From Desulfobacca sp. (GTDB taxonomy: Bacteria; Desulfobacterota; Desulfobaccia; Desulfobaccales; Desulfobaccaceae): a stretch of 53,561 nucleotides of DNA. Positions 8,558 through 16,787 of this stretch are shown one piece after another. The notes under the pieces are model-generated. The model saw only the letters and a list, made by a program, of their open reading frames with translations, was not told the origin of the DNA and made no database searches. The stretch lies in the NCBI GenBank assembly GCA_020725545.1, contig DYEV01000012.1, forward strand, positions 1-53,561, read 5' to 3'. Each line of letters starts with the position of its first letter. The first letter of the stretch is position 1. A program made the position numbers and the translations under genes.

Positions 8558-8989
8558 CTAAGCGGCTTTCTTGTCGTGGGCGAGGCGGATGGGGCTGGGC
8601 CCCAGGTTTTTGATCCGCTCGTCAAATTCCCTACAGATTTCGGCCCATCTGGTGCCCTGTCCGGCGGACAGGTTGTACATTTCCACCCGATCCCGTCCCA
8701 CGCCGGTGGCGGCCAGGATATCTTTGGCACGCTCCACCCGTTTGCGGGCAAACAGGTTGCCATGCATATAGTGGCAATCGCCTTCCAGACAACCGGCCAC
8801 AAAAACACCATCGGCCCCCTGCTCAAAGGCCTGGAGGAGGTGGAACAGGTCCACCCGACCGGTGCAGGGCACCTTGATGATATGGATATGGGTGGGATAC
8901 TGCAGTCGCATCGAACCTGCCAGGTCCGCAGCTGAGTATGCTCAAAAACTGCAACAGAAGGCAATAATTTTCGGTTCAAAGTTCTCCAT
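8558..8989 (-). CDS. mvhD: Selenocysteine-containing MvhD-type iron-sulfur protein
   Basis: This 143-residue delta-subunit-type protein shuttles electrons from a donor enzyme to HdrA by a 2Fe-2S cluster. The N-terminus reads FCCSFUAYSAADLAG, with TGA (8944-8942) as Sec16. The usual family sequence is FCCNWC or FCCNWU followed by SYxGADLAG. Other conserved Cys residues are C42 (PCTGRVD), C67 and C72 (GCLEGDC). ATG at 8989 is 11 bases after the hdrA stop with GGAGTGAG upstream. Starting after the TGA, at the internal ATG (8911), would remove the whole conserved N-terminus. Sec-containing FrhD/MvhD proteins are a known selenoprotein family, so confidence is high. Confidence 0.9.
8912..8944 (-). 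promoter_or_regulatory. Sec UGA codon and SECIS-like hairpin in mvhD
   Basis: After the TGA (8944-8942) come 13 bases, then CGGACCT, loop GGC, and AGGTTCG. This is a 7-bp stem with one G-U pair whose G-starting loop begins 20 bases after the UGA. Spacing and loop match those of the hdrCB hairpin, which supports both. Confidence 0.72.
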
Positions 8990-9000
8990 ACGCTCACTCC

Positions 9001-12000
9001 TTAGGAAAAGGCCAAAATGCTGGCGGTTAGTTGGTCGTCCTCATAATGCGACAACTGGATGGTATTGCCCGGACATTCGGCCGCGCAGATGCCGCAGCCC
9101 TGACAGATGGCCTCGTTGATCTCCGAGACATTGTCTTCGTTGATCTGGGGCACATTGTAGGGGCAGCTGCGCACGCAGACCAGACAGGCGGCACAGTGTT
9201 TGGGATCCACATGGGAAACCACGCCGCTGATGGTCTGTTTGGTATCGGACAAGAAGCCGCCAGCCCGCGCTGCGGCCGCCATGGCCTGGGCGATGCTCTC
9301 ACTGATGAGTTTGGGGGCATGGGCCAGGCCGCACAGGAAGATGCCTTCCGAAGCAAAGTCCACCGGCCGCAGTTTGGCGTGCGCTTCGATGAAGTAGCCG
9401 AAGGCGTTGCGGGGGAGCTTCAACATGGTGGCAAACTTTTCCGTGTCGTTGGCCATAACCCCGGCGCTCAGGATCAGGGCATCGGGATTGACCTTAACCG
9501 GCAGCTGCAAGACGTGGTCAATGAAGGTAACGCTGATGGCCTCGCCCTCTTTGCTCACCTGGGGCGTCTTTTCCGGATCGAAGCGGGCAAAAATGACCCC
9601 CTTATCCCGGGCCTGACGGTAATAATCTTCCAGGACACCATAGGTCCGCATATCCCGGTAGAGGATGACCACATCCATGGCCGGATTCAGTTCCTTCAAC
9701 TGCAAGGCATACTTAACCGCCCCCTGGCAGCAGATGCGGCTGCAATTGGGGTTTTCCTCGTTCCGGGAGCCCACGCATTGGATAAAGACGGCCTGATCCC
9801 ACTTGGCCACTTCCTCTTGGGCCTGGTGGATCTTATCGCCCAACTCCAGTTGGGTCATGACCCGGCTGTCCTCACCGTAGAGGAACTCTTTGGGCCGGTA
9901 TTCATGGCCGCCGGTGGCGATGACCACCACGCCATGGTCGATGGTCTTCTCATCTGCGCCGATCTTCAGTTTGGTGTTGAAATTACCTTTATAGCCGCCG
10001 AAGCCGATAACTTCGGCGCCGGTGTAGAGCTCGATCTTGTCGTGGCTCTTGACCTTCTTGACCAGGTCGGCTAAATAGGCCGGCACATCCATGCCTTCGA
10101 TGGTGTGGTGGATCTTTTTAGCCACGCCGCCCAGTTCGGTGTCTTTTTCCACCAGAACCGTGGCAAACCCTTGGTCGGCCAGGTTCAGGGCGGCATTCAT
10201 ACCGGCGATGCCACCGCCCACCACCAGGGCCCGGGGGATGATGTTCAGCGGTTTTTCCACCAGCGGTTTAAGCACCGAGGCCCGGGCCACCGCCATTTTG
10301 AGGAGGTGCTTGGCCTTCTCCGTGGCCGCGTCATACTCTTTCATGTGCACCCAGGTATCCTGGTTGCGGATGTTGGCCATCTCAAACATGTATTTGTTCA
10401 GACCGGCGTCCATAATGGTCTCACGGAACAGAGGCTCGTGGGTAAGCGGAGTACAGGCCGCCACCACCACCCGGTTGAGGTTCTGTTCCTTGATGACCTG
10501 CAGCATTTTATCCTGGGTGTCCTGGGAACAGGTAAAGAGGTTCTCGTCCACCATAACCACGTTGGGAAGCGTGGCGGCGTATTCCTTCAAGGCCGGGACA
10601 CTCAACAACCCACCGATATTGATGCCGCAGTTACAGATGAAAACGCCGATGCGCGGCTTCTCCTGAGAACGGTCCACCTGGGGCGGCAGTTCCTTGGTCT
10701 TGGTCATGGTCCACTTGACGTCGCCCAAGGCGGCGATGCAGCCGCCGGCTGCGGCCGAGGCCTCCATGACCGACTGGGGAATATCTTTGGGCGCCTGGAA
10801 GGTGCCGCAGACATACACCCCCGGCTTGGAGGTTTCCACCGGCGTGAAGGGGTCGGTCTTGGCCAACTGATGCTGGGTCATGTCAATACCCAATTTATGG
10901 GCCAGATTGATGACCTCGCCACTCACCTGGAAACCCACCGAGAGGGCCACGAGATCAAAGATCTCGCTCATGAACTGGCCGTCTTCAGTGACATAATTGA
11001 CCTTGACGTTGTCCCCGGGGGCCGGATCCAGGCTGTGCACCCGGCAGCGGACAAAGCGGACGCCCAGTTCTTGGGCCCGGTTGTAGTAAAGTTCAAAATC
11101 CTTGCCGTAGGTCCGCATATCCATATAGAAGATGGTGGTTTCCAGGGGCTCTTTGCTGTGTTCCATGGAAATGACCGCTTCTTTGATGGCATACATACAG
11201 CAGACCGACGAGCAGTAGGAGTTGTATTTCACGTCCCGGGAGCCGACGCACTGCAGCCAGGCCATCTTTTTGGGCTCTTGGTGGTCCGAGGGCCGCACCA
11301 GATGGCCTTCAAAGGGACCGGAGGCGCTCAGGATGCGCTCCAGCTCCAGGCTGGTGACCACGTTGGGAATCCGTTTGTAGCCCCAGACATCGGCTACGCT
11401 GGGGTCAAAGGTCTTGGCGCCGGGGGAGAGGATGACCGCGCCGACCTGCAGGTCCAGGGTCTGCGGCTTCTGGCTATGGTCCACCGCCTTGGGCTGGCAG
11501 TTAATGGCGCACTGCATACATTCGGAACAGACGCCACAGTTGACGCAGCGGGCCGCCTCGGCCTGGGCCTGTTCCGGCGTCAACCCCAGGTTGATTTCCT
11601 TGAAGCTCTTGCCCCACTCCTCCACCGGGATGTGCGCCATCTGGGCCCGGGGCTGCTTTGGCGTATCGGCGGGGATGGGATTCCATTCGCCATGCTCGTC
11701 ATAGCGCCACGGGAATTCCCGGTCTTCTTTCAGGTCCTGACCCCTAAGATAGCGGTCAATGGAGATGGCCGCTTCCCGGCCGGCCGCCACCGCGGCAATG
11801 GCGATATACGGCCCGGAGACTACATCGCCGCCGGCAAAAACCTCTGCCCGGCTGGTCTGCAGGGTATCAGGATCGGCCTCGATAAGACCCCGGGGGCTGA
11901 GTTTGATTTTATCGGCCTCGGTGATGAAGCTCAGGTCCGCTTTCTGACCGATGGCCATGATCACCACATCGGCGTCTTCGATGCGGGTCTGATCTTCGAA

Positions 12001-13452
12001 ATAGGTGGGGGCGAAGCGGCCTTGCTCGTCAAAGACCCGCTCCACGGCCTTGAGTTCGATACCCTTGACCTTGCCGCCCTCAGCCACGATTTGTTTGACG
12101 CCCCAGCGGTGCTCCAGGAGGCAGCCGACCTGCAGGGCTTCTTCCACTTCCCAGGGGTTGGCCGGCATTTCTTCCCGGGTTTCCAGGGCGATGATCTTGA
12201 CTTCGGTGGCGCCGTTGCGTTTGGCCGTCTGGGCCACGTCCATGGCCACGTTGCCGCCGCCGATGACCACCACTTTTTTGCCCTGGGTCGGAGAGGCGCC
12301 CGTCGTGGCAAATTCCTTTAAATATTCCACGCCCCAGAGGACGCCGTCGGCATCGTGGCCGGGCACCGGGATACGCAGACTGCCTTGGCAGCCCACCCCC
12401 AGGAAGACCGCCCGGAAGCCGTCTTTGGTGAGCAGACCGTCAATGGTCCGGTCGCCGCCGATGGGGCTGTTATAGCGGATTTCCACACCACAGCGCTGGA
12501 TGTAATCCACTTCCTGTTTCAGGACGTTGCGGGGCAGGCGGTATTCGGGGATACCGTAGCGCAGCCAACCGCCGGGTTCTGCGGCGGCTTCAAAAATGAC
12601 CGGTTTGTAACCCATCAGGGCCAGATGATAGGCACAGGATAGCCCCGACGGCCCGGCGCCGATAATGGCTACCGGCTGGTCATTCTTGGTCACTTCCGGC
12701 ACCGGCAGGGTGGCCCAATCCACCTGGTCGGCCACAAAGCGTTTCAGGGCGCAGATGGAGATGGGCTCTTCTACTTCAGCCCGCCGACAGACGGTTTCAC
12801 AGGGATGGGGGCAGATCCGGCCGATGGTCCCGGGCAGGGGCAGCCGGTTCATGATTAGATCTAAAGATTCCTTGAATTTGCCAACTTTAATGAGCTGGAC
12901 ATAGCCCTGGGCCGAGAGGTTGGCCGGACATTTCTGCACACAAGGAGCCCGGTCCAACTTCTTGATGCCAAAGGCCGAAGGAATGGCTTGGGGATAGAGC
13001 CGGTAGATGGCTTGCCATTCTCCCAGGCCGGCATTAAATTCATTGGGCATGGCCACCGGACAGACCTTGGTGCAGTCGGAACAGCCGGTACATTTGGACA
13101 TATCCACATACCGAGGCTCTTTCTGCACGGTCACCGTGAAATTCCCCGGCTCCCCGGAGATGGCCTTCACCTCGGACAACGTGTGGATCTCGATGTTCAG
13201 ATGTCGTCCGCATTCCACCAGCTTGGGCGAAATGATGCACATTGAACAGTCGTTGGTGGGGAAGGTCTTGTCCAATTGGGCCATAATGCCACCGATGGCC
13301 GGTTTTTTCTCCACCAGGTGGACGTAGAGACCGGCCTTAGCCAAATCCAGGGCGGCCTGGATACCGGCGATGCCTGCGCCTACCACCATGACTGCCCCGG
13401 TTTTGCCGTTGCCGCCACTTGCCGTCGTTGTTTTCTTTTCCTCTTGTGCCAT
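9001..13452 (-). CDS. hdrA: HdrA-NfnB-HdrA fusion, flavin-based electron transfer
   Basis: This is a 1483-residue cytoplasmic iron-sulfur flavoprotein. A first HdrA-like module starts at residue 21 (GAGIAG FAD site, CTGCSDCTKVCP at 121). It is split by a complete NfnB/GltD-like NAD(P)H module at about 165-575 (CVQKCP 171, CPHPCETVC 214, GAGPSG 265, GGGNVAMD 398). A Cys cluster (CVNCGVCSECMQC, 636) and the rest of HdrA-1 follow (QCVGSR 734, SSVCC 748). A second HdrA covers 934-1483: CNCG 940, GGGIAG 1079, QCVGSR 1225, SRICC 1238, and two C-terminal 4Fe-4S motifs at 1420 and 1450. So three flavin sites are expected. The frame stays open 70 codons upstream, but ATG at 13452 starts the conserved sequence and has AGGG upstream. 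It leads the mvhD-metV-metF-hdrCB operon. Confidence 0.9.
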   Translation of the reverse strand: MAQEEKKTTTASGGNGKTGAVMVVGAGIAGIQAALDLAKAGLYVHLVEKKPAIGGIMAQLDKTFPTNDCSMCIISPKLVECGRHLNIEIHTLSEVKAISGEPGNFTVTVQKEPRYVDMSKCTGCSDCTKVCPVAMPNEFNAGLGEWQAIYRLYPQAIPSAFGIKKLDRAPCVQKCPANLSAQGYVQLIKVGKFKESLDLIMNRLPLPGTIGRICPHPCETVCRRAEVEEPISICALKRFVADQVDWATLPVPEVTKNDQPVAIIGAGPSGLSCAYHLALMGYKPVIFEAAAEPGGWLRYGIPEYRLPRNVLKQEVDYIQRCGVEIRYNSPIGGDRTIDGLLTKDGFRAVFLGVGCQGSLRIPVPGHDADGVLWGVEYLKEFATTGASPTQGKKVVVIGGGNVAMDVAQTAKRNGATEVKIIALETREEMPANPWEVEEALQVGCLLEHRWGVKQIVAEGGKVKGIELKAVERVFDEQGRFAPTYFEDQTRIEDADVVIMAIGQKADLSFITEADKIKLSPRGLIEADPDTLQTSRAEVFAGGDVVSGPYIAIAAVAAGREAAISIDRYLRGQDLKEDREFPWRYDEHGEWNPIPADTPKQPRAQMAHIPVEEWGKSFKEINLGLTPEQAQAEAARCVNCGVCSECMQCAINCQPKAVDHSQKPQTLDLQVGAVILSPGAKTFDPSVADVWGYKRIPNVVTSLELERILSASGPFEGHLVRPSDHQEPKKMAWLQCVGSRDVKYNSYCSSVCCMYAIKEAVISMEHSKEPLETTIFYMDMRTYGKDFELYYNRAQELGVRFVRCRVHSLDPAPGDNVKVNYVTEDGQFMSEIFDLVALSVGFQVSGEVINLAHKLGIDMTQHQLAKTDPFTPVETSKPGVYVCGTFQAPKDIPQSVMEASAAAGGCIAALGDVKWTMTKTKELPPQVDRSQEKPRIGVFICNCGINIGGLLSVPALKEYAATLPNVVMVDENLFTCSQDTQDKMLQVIKEQNLNRVVVAACTPLTHEPLFRETIMDAGLNKYMFEMANIRNQDTWVHMKEYDAATEKAKHLLKMAVARASVLKPLVEKPLNIIPRALVVGGGIAGMNAALNLADQGFATVLVEKDTELGGVAKKIHHTIEGMDVPAYLADLVKKVKSHDKIELYTGAEVIGFGGYKGNFNTKLKIGADEKTIDHGVVVIATGGHEYRPKEFLYGEDSRVMTQLELGDKIHQAQEEVAKWDQAVFIQCVGSRNEENPNCSRICCQGAVKYALQLKELNPAMDVVILYRDMRTYGVLEDYYRQARDKGVIFARFDPEKTPQVSKEGEAISVTFIDHVLQLPVKVNPDALILSAGVMANDTEKFATMLKLPRNAFGYFIEAHAKLRPVDFASEGIFLCGLAHAPKLISESIAQAMAAAARAGGFLSDTKQTISGVVSHVDPKHCAACLVCVRSCPYNVPQINEDNVSEINEAICQGCGICAAECPGNTIQLSHYEDDQLTASILAFS

Positions 13453-13685
13453 ACATGTATCCCTATAACAATTAATGGTTGAATCCCGCGGGAAAACTGT
13501 TGCCATCGACCTGGAAACCCGACCGCCTGGGGCCGGGATCATTCTCACAACGCCATGCCCGGAGCACCGCCGCACCAACGATGGCATCTGTGGGCCGGTG
13601 GCACCAGCTTCGGCGCGGGGAAAAGCAAACGTGCCAGGACGCCGGTTTCCCTCCGGAGCCATGAGGCCGGGAACCTGACGCCCTT

Positions 13686-13703
13686 AAATGACAAATATCA
13701 CAA
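13686..13703 (-). promoter_or_regulatory. Candidate CRP/FNR-family operator at hdrA promoter
   Basis: Minus strand TTGTGA, TATTTG, TCATTT. It overlaps the predicted start site just downstream of the -10 box, a position that would favour repression. The left half matches the TTGTGA-N6-TCACAA consensus of CRP/FNR/HcpR-type regulators; the right half is partial. A closely similar site precedes nfnA. Confidence 0.35.
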
Positions 13704-13714
13704 GGCCAGGCCCC

Positions 13715-13743
13715 ACCATAGCAGACTACTACAGACTAGTCAA
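13715..13743 (-). promoter_or_regulatory. Predicted sigma-70 promoter of the hdrA operon
   Basis: Minus strand TTGACT (-35), 17 bases, TATGGT (-10). The start site would be near 13708, about 255 bases before the hdrA ATG. Confidence 0.45.
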
Positions 13744-13914
13744 GAATATGACTAAAAAATCCTTTTAATTGCCATCTTTATTTGTATTCATTTTCTTATG
13801 CTTGTGCAAGAAAATAATGGTATTTTCTAGCGTTATCGGGGCATAAAGGTTGCCTTGCAGTGGGAGCCTCATACCACCCAATCCAGTAGAATGGACCGCG
13901 ATCCTGAGGCCAGC

Positions 13915-14472
13915 TCAACCTCCCCGGCTCTCCGCCTTGACCTGCTGAAATTGTTCGGTAAATCCAGCCGACAAAGCTTCGTCCAGCAGGTGCAGCCAAT
14001 GCAGGAGGTATGGCTCATCATATTGGGGATTTTTCTTTAAGAGCAGCCGGACATCCTCCAGATCCCGGGGGCGGCCGGCAATAATTTTGTGGATGAGGAC
14101 GTCTTCCAGTGAGGCAAAGTGAACCAGGCCGCCATCCAGATCAACGGCCCGACGGCGTTGCAGGGCAACCTGTTCGTATTCCGACCAGGAAAAGATGAAA
14201 TCCACCCGAATGCCGGTTTCTTGGTCCTGACAGGGCAGGACGAGCGTCCGCCGCGTAAAATCTTCGGGATCAACCAGGATAGTCAACCCGATCTCGGTAG
14301 CCAGGTTGGTCATCTCTGTCAGGCGGTCTAAGGAGGCGCCCAGGGTAATATCGATATCTTTGGTCAAACGTGGTTCGCCATAAAGTAAAACCGCCTGGCC
14401 GCCGATAATCATGTAAGGGAAACGGTTAGCGTCAAGGGCGTGGCCAATCTTGTTAAGAAGAGCGAGGAACAT
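13915..14472 (-). CDS. Nucleotidyltransferase-fold protein (AbiEii/MNT-like)
   Basis: This 185-residue protein resembles minimal nucleotidyltransferases of the AbiEii or DUF6036 type. The core reads YMIIGGQAVLLYGEPRLTKD followed by IDI, where GG and the D-x-D acidic pair form the usual metal site, near residues 20-40. A third acidic residue is plausible in RVDFIF near residue 105. ATG at 14472 is preferred; it overlaps the stop of the upstream small gene by 20 bases, indicating translational coupling. Toxin, RNA-modifying or housekeeping roles all occur in this superfamily, so activity is unassigned. Confidence 0.75.
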   Translation of the reverse strand: MFLALLNKIGHALDANRFPYMIIGGQAVLLYGEPRLTKDIDITLGASLDRLTEMTNLATEIGLTILVDPEDFTRRTLVLPCQDQETGIRVDFIFSWSEYEQVALQRRRAVDLDGGLVHFASLEDVLIHKIIAGRPRDLEDVRLLLKKNPQYDEPYLLHWLHLLDEALSAGFTEQFQQVKAESRGG

Positions 14473-14671
14473 GGGGACGGGCCAAGATGGCAGCGATGCG
14501 GATATCAACGTCGATACCTGCCAGCGGGTCGGCTGGCGGCAGGACCCCCAAGGCTACGGCTTCCTGATAGAGGGCCTCAAAATACTGCAAGTTTCGGCGA
14601 TAGTCTGGTTTTTCGGCCGCAATCAAGGCATCCTCGAACTCCCGCCAGAGTTTTTCCTCCCGCCGCCGCAT
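14453..14671 (-). CDS. Small protein coupled to the nucleotidyltransferase
   Basis: This 72-residue protein is charged and probably helical at its N-terminus (MRRREEKLWREFEDAL). Its gene end overlaps the start of the nucleotidyltransferase gene. Short partner proteins directly upstream of AbiEii-like nucleotidyltransferases are often antitoxins or substrate adaptors, but I recognise no family. Coupling and composition support a real gene; function is unknown. Confidence 0.6.
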   Translation of the reverse strand: MRRREEKLWREFEDALIAAEKPDYRRNLQYFEALYQEAVALGVLPPADPLAGIDVDIRIAAILARPHVPRSS

Positions 14672-14689
14672 GTCCTCATTCCTCCTGCT

Positions 14690-15130
14690 TCAAGTCCTTG
14701 TACCTTCTCCGGCTGCCGGGGGCAAAAAAGACGGTGCCGTGGCCTCAGGGATGGCATCACTACTGGGAAAGTAAGGTTTCAGGTCCACCACCGGCGTACC
14801 GTCCCGGGCGTCCAGGCCGCTGACAATGAGCCGCAACCCTTCTAGCCGCTCCAGGCGGACGGCGCAGAGCCCCAATAGGTTGGGCCGCACCGGCGCCCGG
14901 GTGCCAAAGACGCCGGTCAGGGGGTTGGCCGGATTCCGGCAGGGGTGCACCTGGAGGAGGCTGCGGTCCTGGGGATTATCATGCTCATGGAACCAATAAA
15001 TAATCCACAGATGCGAGTAGTCCTCCAATCCCAGCAAGGCTGGCAGATATGCCGGTTCTACCTCAATGACTTGGTGCTCGCCCGCCCGTCGGACCCAACC
15101 GATGGGCTTGAGAAGATAGGTTGGGGTCAT
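14690..15130 (-). CDS. trmO: tRNA (N6-threonylcarbamoyladenosine37-N6)-methyltransferase TrmO
   Basis: This 146-residue protein belongs to the TsaA/TrmO beta-barrel family, which uses S-adenosylmethionine to methylate t6A37 of tRNA-Thr. Family motifs include the start PIGWVRR, LEDYSHLWIIYWFHEHD near residue 35, and the GVFGTRAPVRPNLLGLCAV segment near residue 75, then DLKPYFPSSDA near 120. It is the short form lacking the C-terminal extension of E. coli TrmO. It lies 18 bases upstream of the small protein gene on the same strand, probably by chance and not through shared function. Confidence 0.88.
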   Translation of the reverse strand: MTPTYLLKPIGWVRRAGEHQVIEVEPAYLPALLGLEDYSHLWIIYWFHEHDNPQDRSLLQVHPCRNPANPLTGVFGTRAPVRPNLLGLCAVRLERLEGLRLIVSGLDARDGTPVVDLKPYFPSSDAIPEATAPSFLPPAAGEGTRT

Positions 15131-15438
15131 GGCAACGTCGGCAGGGACCAGGGGCCAGTTGATAGTTGTCAGTTGTCAGTTGCAAGATGCTAGTTGTTTC
15201 TGGAGTGCCCTAATTTTCGGCAGCCGTCGGAGCAAATAACGTACTCCGGTCCTTGCCAAAGGGGCCTGCCCATATTATCATTACTTTTGTAACATATCAT
15301 AATTTTCGGATTTTCGGCAAGCCCTGCCGTACCTCGCACTGAGGACGGCAAGGAGTCTTTGGCACCGGCGTTGCCAAGCCGTGATGTGGCCAAAAACGCG
15401 CCAAGAACTGGAAGCTCGCAACGAAAGGAGATTTCTAC
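15131..15438. other. Divergent intergenic region between trmO and the BI-1 gene
   Basis: It contains the degenerate repeat at 15158-15195 (GATAGTTGTCAGTTGTCAG type), one of the dispersed repeats. The right end has AAAGGAG, the ribosome binding site of the BI-1 gene. I see no gene or clear promoter. Confidence 0.5.
15158..15195. repeat. Dispersed GTTGTCAGT-type repeat
   Basis: Two exact tandem GTTGTCA units plus degenerate flanks. Read on the other strand it gives ACTGACAACTGACAACT, the same theme as the tract at 1441-1513. Confidence 0.5.
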
Positions 15439-16140
15439 ATGCCCTTCGGCACCATTGCCACCCCCGAACGTCTCGCGGAAGTCCAGAGCGCCTTCCTGCG
15501 CCGGGTCTATAATTGGATGGGCTTGGGCCTGGCCTTAACGGCCCTGGTAGCCTATTATACCGCCTCAAATCCAAGCCTGCTGAAATTGGTCCTGGGCAAT
15601 CAACTTATCTTTTTTGCCCTGATCATTGCCCAGTTGGGTCTGGTGGTGGCCCTGAGCGCCGCCATTAACCGCTTTACCCCAGCCATGGCTACAGGCCTGT
15701 TCTTTCTCTATGCCGGCCTCACCGGCCTCACCCTGTCGGTGATCTTCGTGGCCTATACCCGCTCCTCCATCACCAACGCCTTTGTGGTCACGGCCGGCAC
15801 CTTTGCCCTGACCAGCCTCTACGGTTATACCACCAAACGGGACCTGACTAGCTGGGGGAGTTTTTTCTTCATGGGCCTGGTGGGGATTGTTTTGGCCAGC
15901 CTGGTCAATCTCTTCCTGCAGAATGAGACCATCTATTGGGTGACCACTTATATCGGCGTCATTGTCTTTGTGGGGCTGACGGCCTATGACACCCAATATC
16001 TCAAGAACATGGCCGGCACCGGCTTCGCCGACGAGGCCATGGAGAGCAAGGCCGCGGTCATTGGGGCGTTGAAGCTCTACCTGGATTTCATCAACCTGTT
16101 CCTCTTGCTGTTGCGGATCATGGGGGGAAGGCGGGAATAA
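15439..16140 (+). CDS. Bax inhibitor-1/YccA family membrane protein
   Basis: This 233-residue integral membrane protein has seven apparent hydrophobic segments. Its conserved family features are the N-terminal FLRRVYNWMGLGLALTALVA segment and the C-terminal FVGLTAYDTQYLKNMA, followed by GALKLYLDFINLFL. The latter includes the aspartates that form the pH/Ca2+ site in BsYetJ-type relatives. BI-1 proteins in bacteria are linked to calcium leak and to protease modulation (YccA-FtsH). AAAGGAG lies nine bases before ATG 15439. It is monocistronic, ending at a strong terminator. Confidence 0.9.
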   Translation: MPFGTIATPERLAEVQSAFLRRVYNWMGLGLALTALVAYYTASNPSLLKLVLGNQLIFFALIIAQLGLVVALSAAINRFTPAMATGLFFLYAGLTGLTLSVIFVAYTRSSITNAFVVTAGTFALTSLYGYTTKRDLTSWGSFFFMGLVGIVLASLVNLFLQNETIYWVTTYIGVIVFVGLTAYDTQYLKNMAGTGFADEAMESKAAVIGALKLYLDFINLFLLLLRIMGGRRE

Positions 16141-16220
16141 AGAAGCAGGGTGCCATCGAGGCCCGGCCGGAGGAAGATCCCGAGGCTGCGACGGCCCTTG
16201 CTATGGCCAGCTCAGCCCGA

Positions 16221-16257
16221 AAAAAACCCTGGAGCTTTTTCAGCTCCAGGGTTTTTT
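16221..16257. terminator. Strong bidirectional rho-independent terminator
   Basis: AAAAAACCCTGGAGCT, loop TTTTC, AGCTCCAGGGTTTTTT form a perfect 16-bp stem with A and T tracts at either end. It terminates the BI-1 gene on the plus strand and the 63-residue gene at 16383 on the minus strand. Confidence 0.9.
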
Positions 16258-16382
16258 CCTGCCGTCAGAATTGCTGGCACCATTTCATCCTGCCCTTTGC
16301 CTCAAAGGTTCTCCCCCTGCAATGGCTATTCCCTCCAGGGAAACCTCTTGTGCTGCTTGGGCAGCAGAAGCAAAAAACTGTC

Positions 16383-16574
16383 TTAGCCTAGACGGTATAC
16401 ATGTTGTAGCATTTCCATGGCCAGATTAAAGGCATTCTCTTTTTCCAGCAGGATTTCCATCTTCTCCCCGGCAGTCGGGTAAACTACCACTTTTATCCTG
16501 TTATTGGGCTGCTGGGACACGGCGATCTCACCTTTGGGTTCCAAAGTGGGGAAAGTCCGATGCGTTCCACTCAT
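16383..16574 (-). CDS. Small conserved-looking protein of unknown function
   Basis: This 63-residue soluble protein has AGGAGAG before the ATG and a strong terminator behind it, so it is likely expressed. The second half (KVVVYPTAGEKMEILLEKEN) looks like a beta-hairpin followed by a helix. I recognise no family. It follows nfnB on the same strand after 213 bases. Confidence 0.6.
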   Translation of the reverse strand: MSGTHRTFPTLEPKGEIAVSQQPNNRIKVVVYPTAGEKMEILLEKENAFNLAMEMLQHVYRLG

Positions 16575-16787
16575 GTGTATCTCTCCTCTTAGAATAATCC
16601 GGTTGCGACCATGAGATCGGCTGCCGCCCGCTGTTGTCTGTCTGGCTTTCCAAGAAAATAAGCGGGCGGCTGGCGATATTCATGAGGCTTGACCCCCTGC
16701 CATCAAGGCCTGATTTTTGTGATAGCATTGGGGGCCAACCCTGGAGCAGGGTGCGCTCCAGGGTTTTGGCAAAGGGTGTAAGGCGCC

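Larger units (their letters stand above)
13453..13914. other. Gene-free region with long leader of the hdrA operon
   Basis: About 255 bases separate the predicted hdrA transcription start from the ATG. The leader is GC-rich and has no riboswitch consensus I recognise. Positions 13744-13914 are AT-richer and hold no gene I can support. Confidence 0.5.

Noticed and set aside
10105-12321. 738-residue open frame on the plus strand opposite hdrA
   Set aside because: It lies wholly antisense to a well-conserved flavoprotein, has no ribosome binding site or recognisable domain, and is explained by GC-rich codon structure.
13453-13662. 70-residue N-terminal extension of HdrA
   Set aside because: The frame is open but Arg/Pro/Gly-rich and not HdrA-like; ATG 13452 starts the conserved sequence and has AGGG upstream.
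13453-13714. Known riboswitch in the hdrA leader
   Set aside because: No cobalamin, THF or SAM riboswitch consensus recognised by eye; only a covariance search could settle it.
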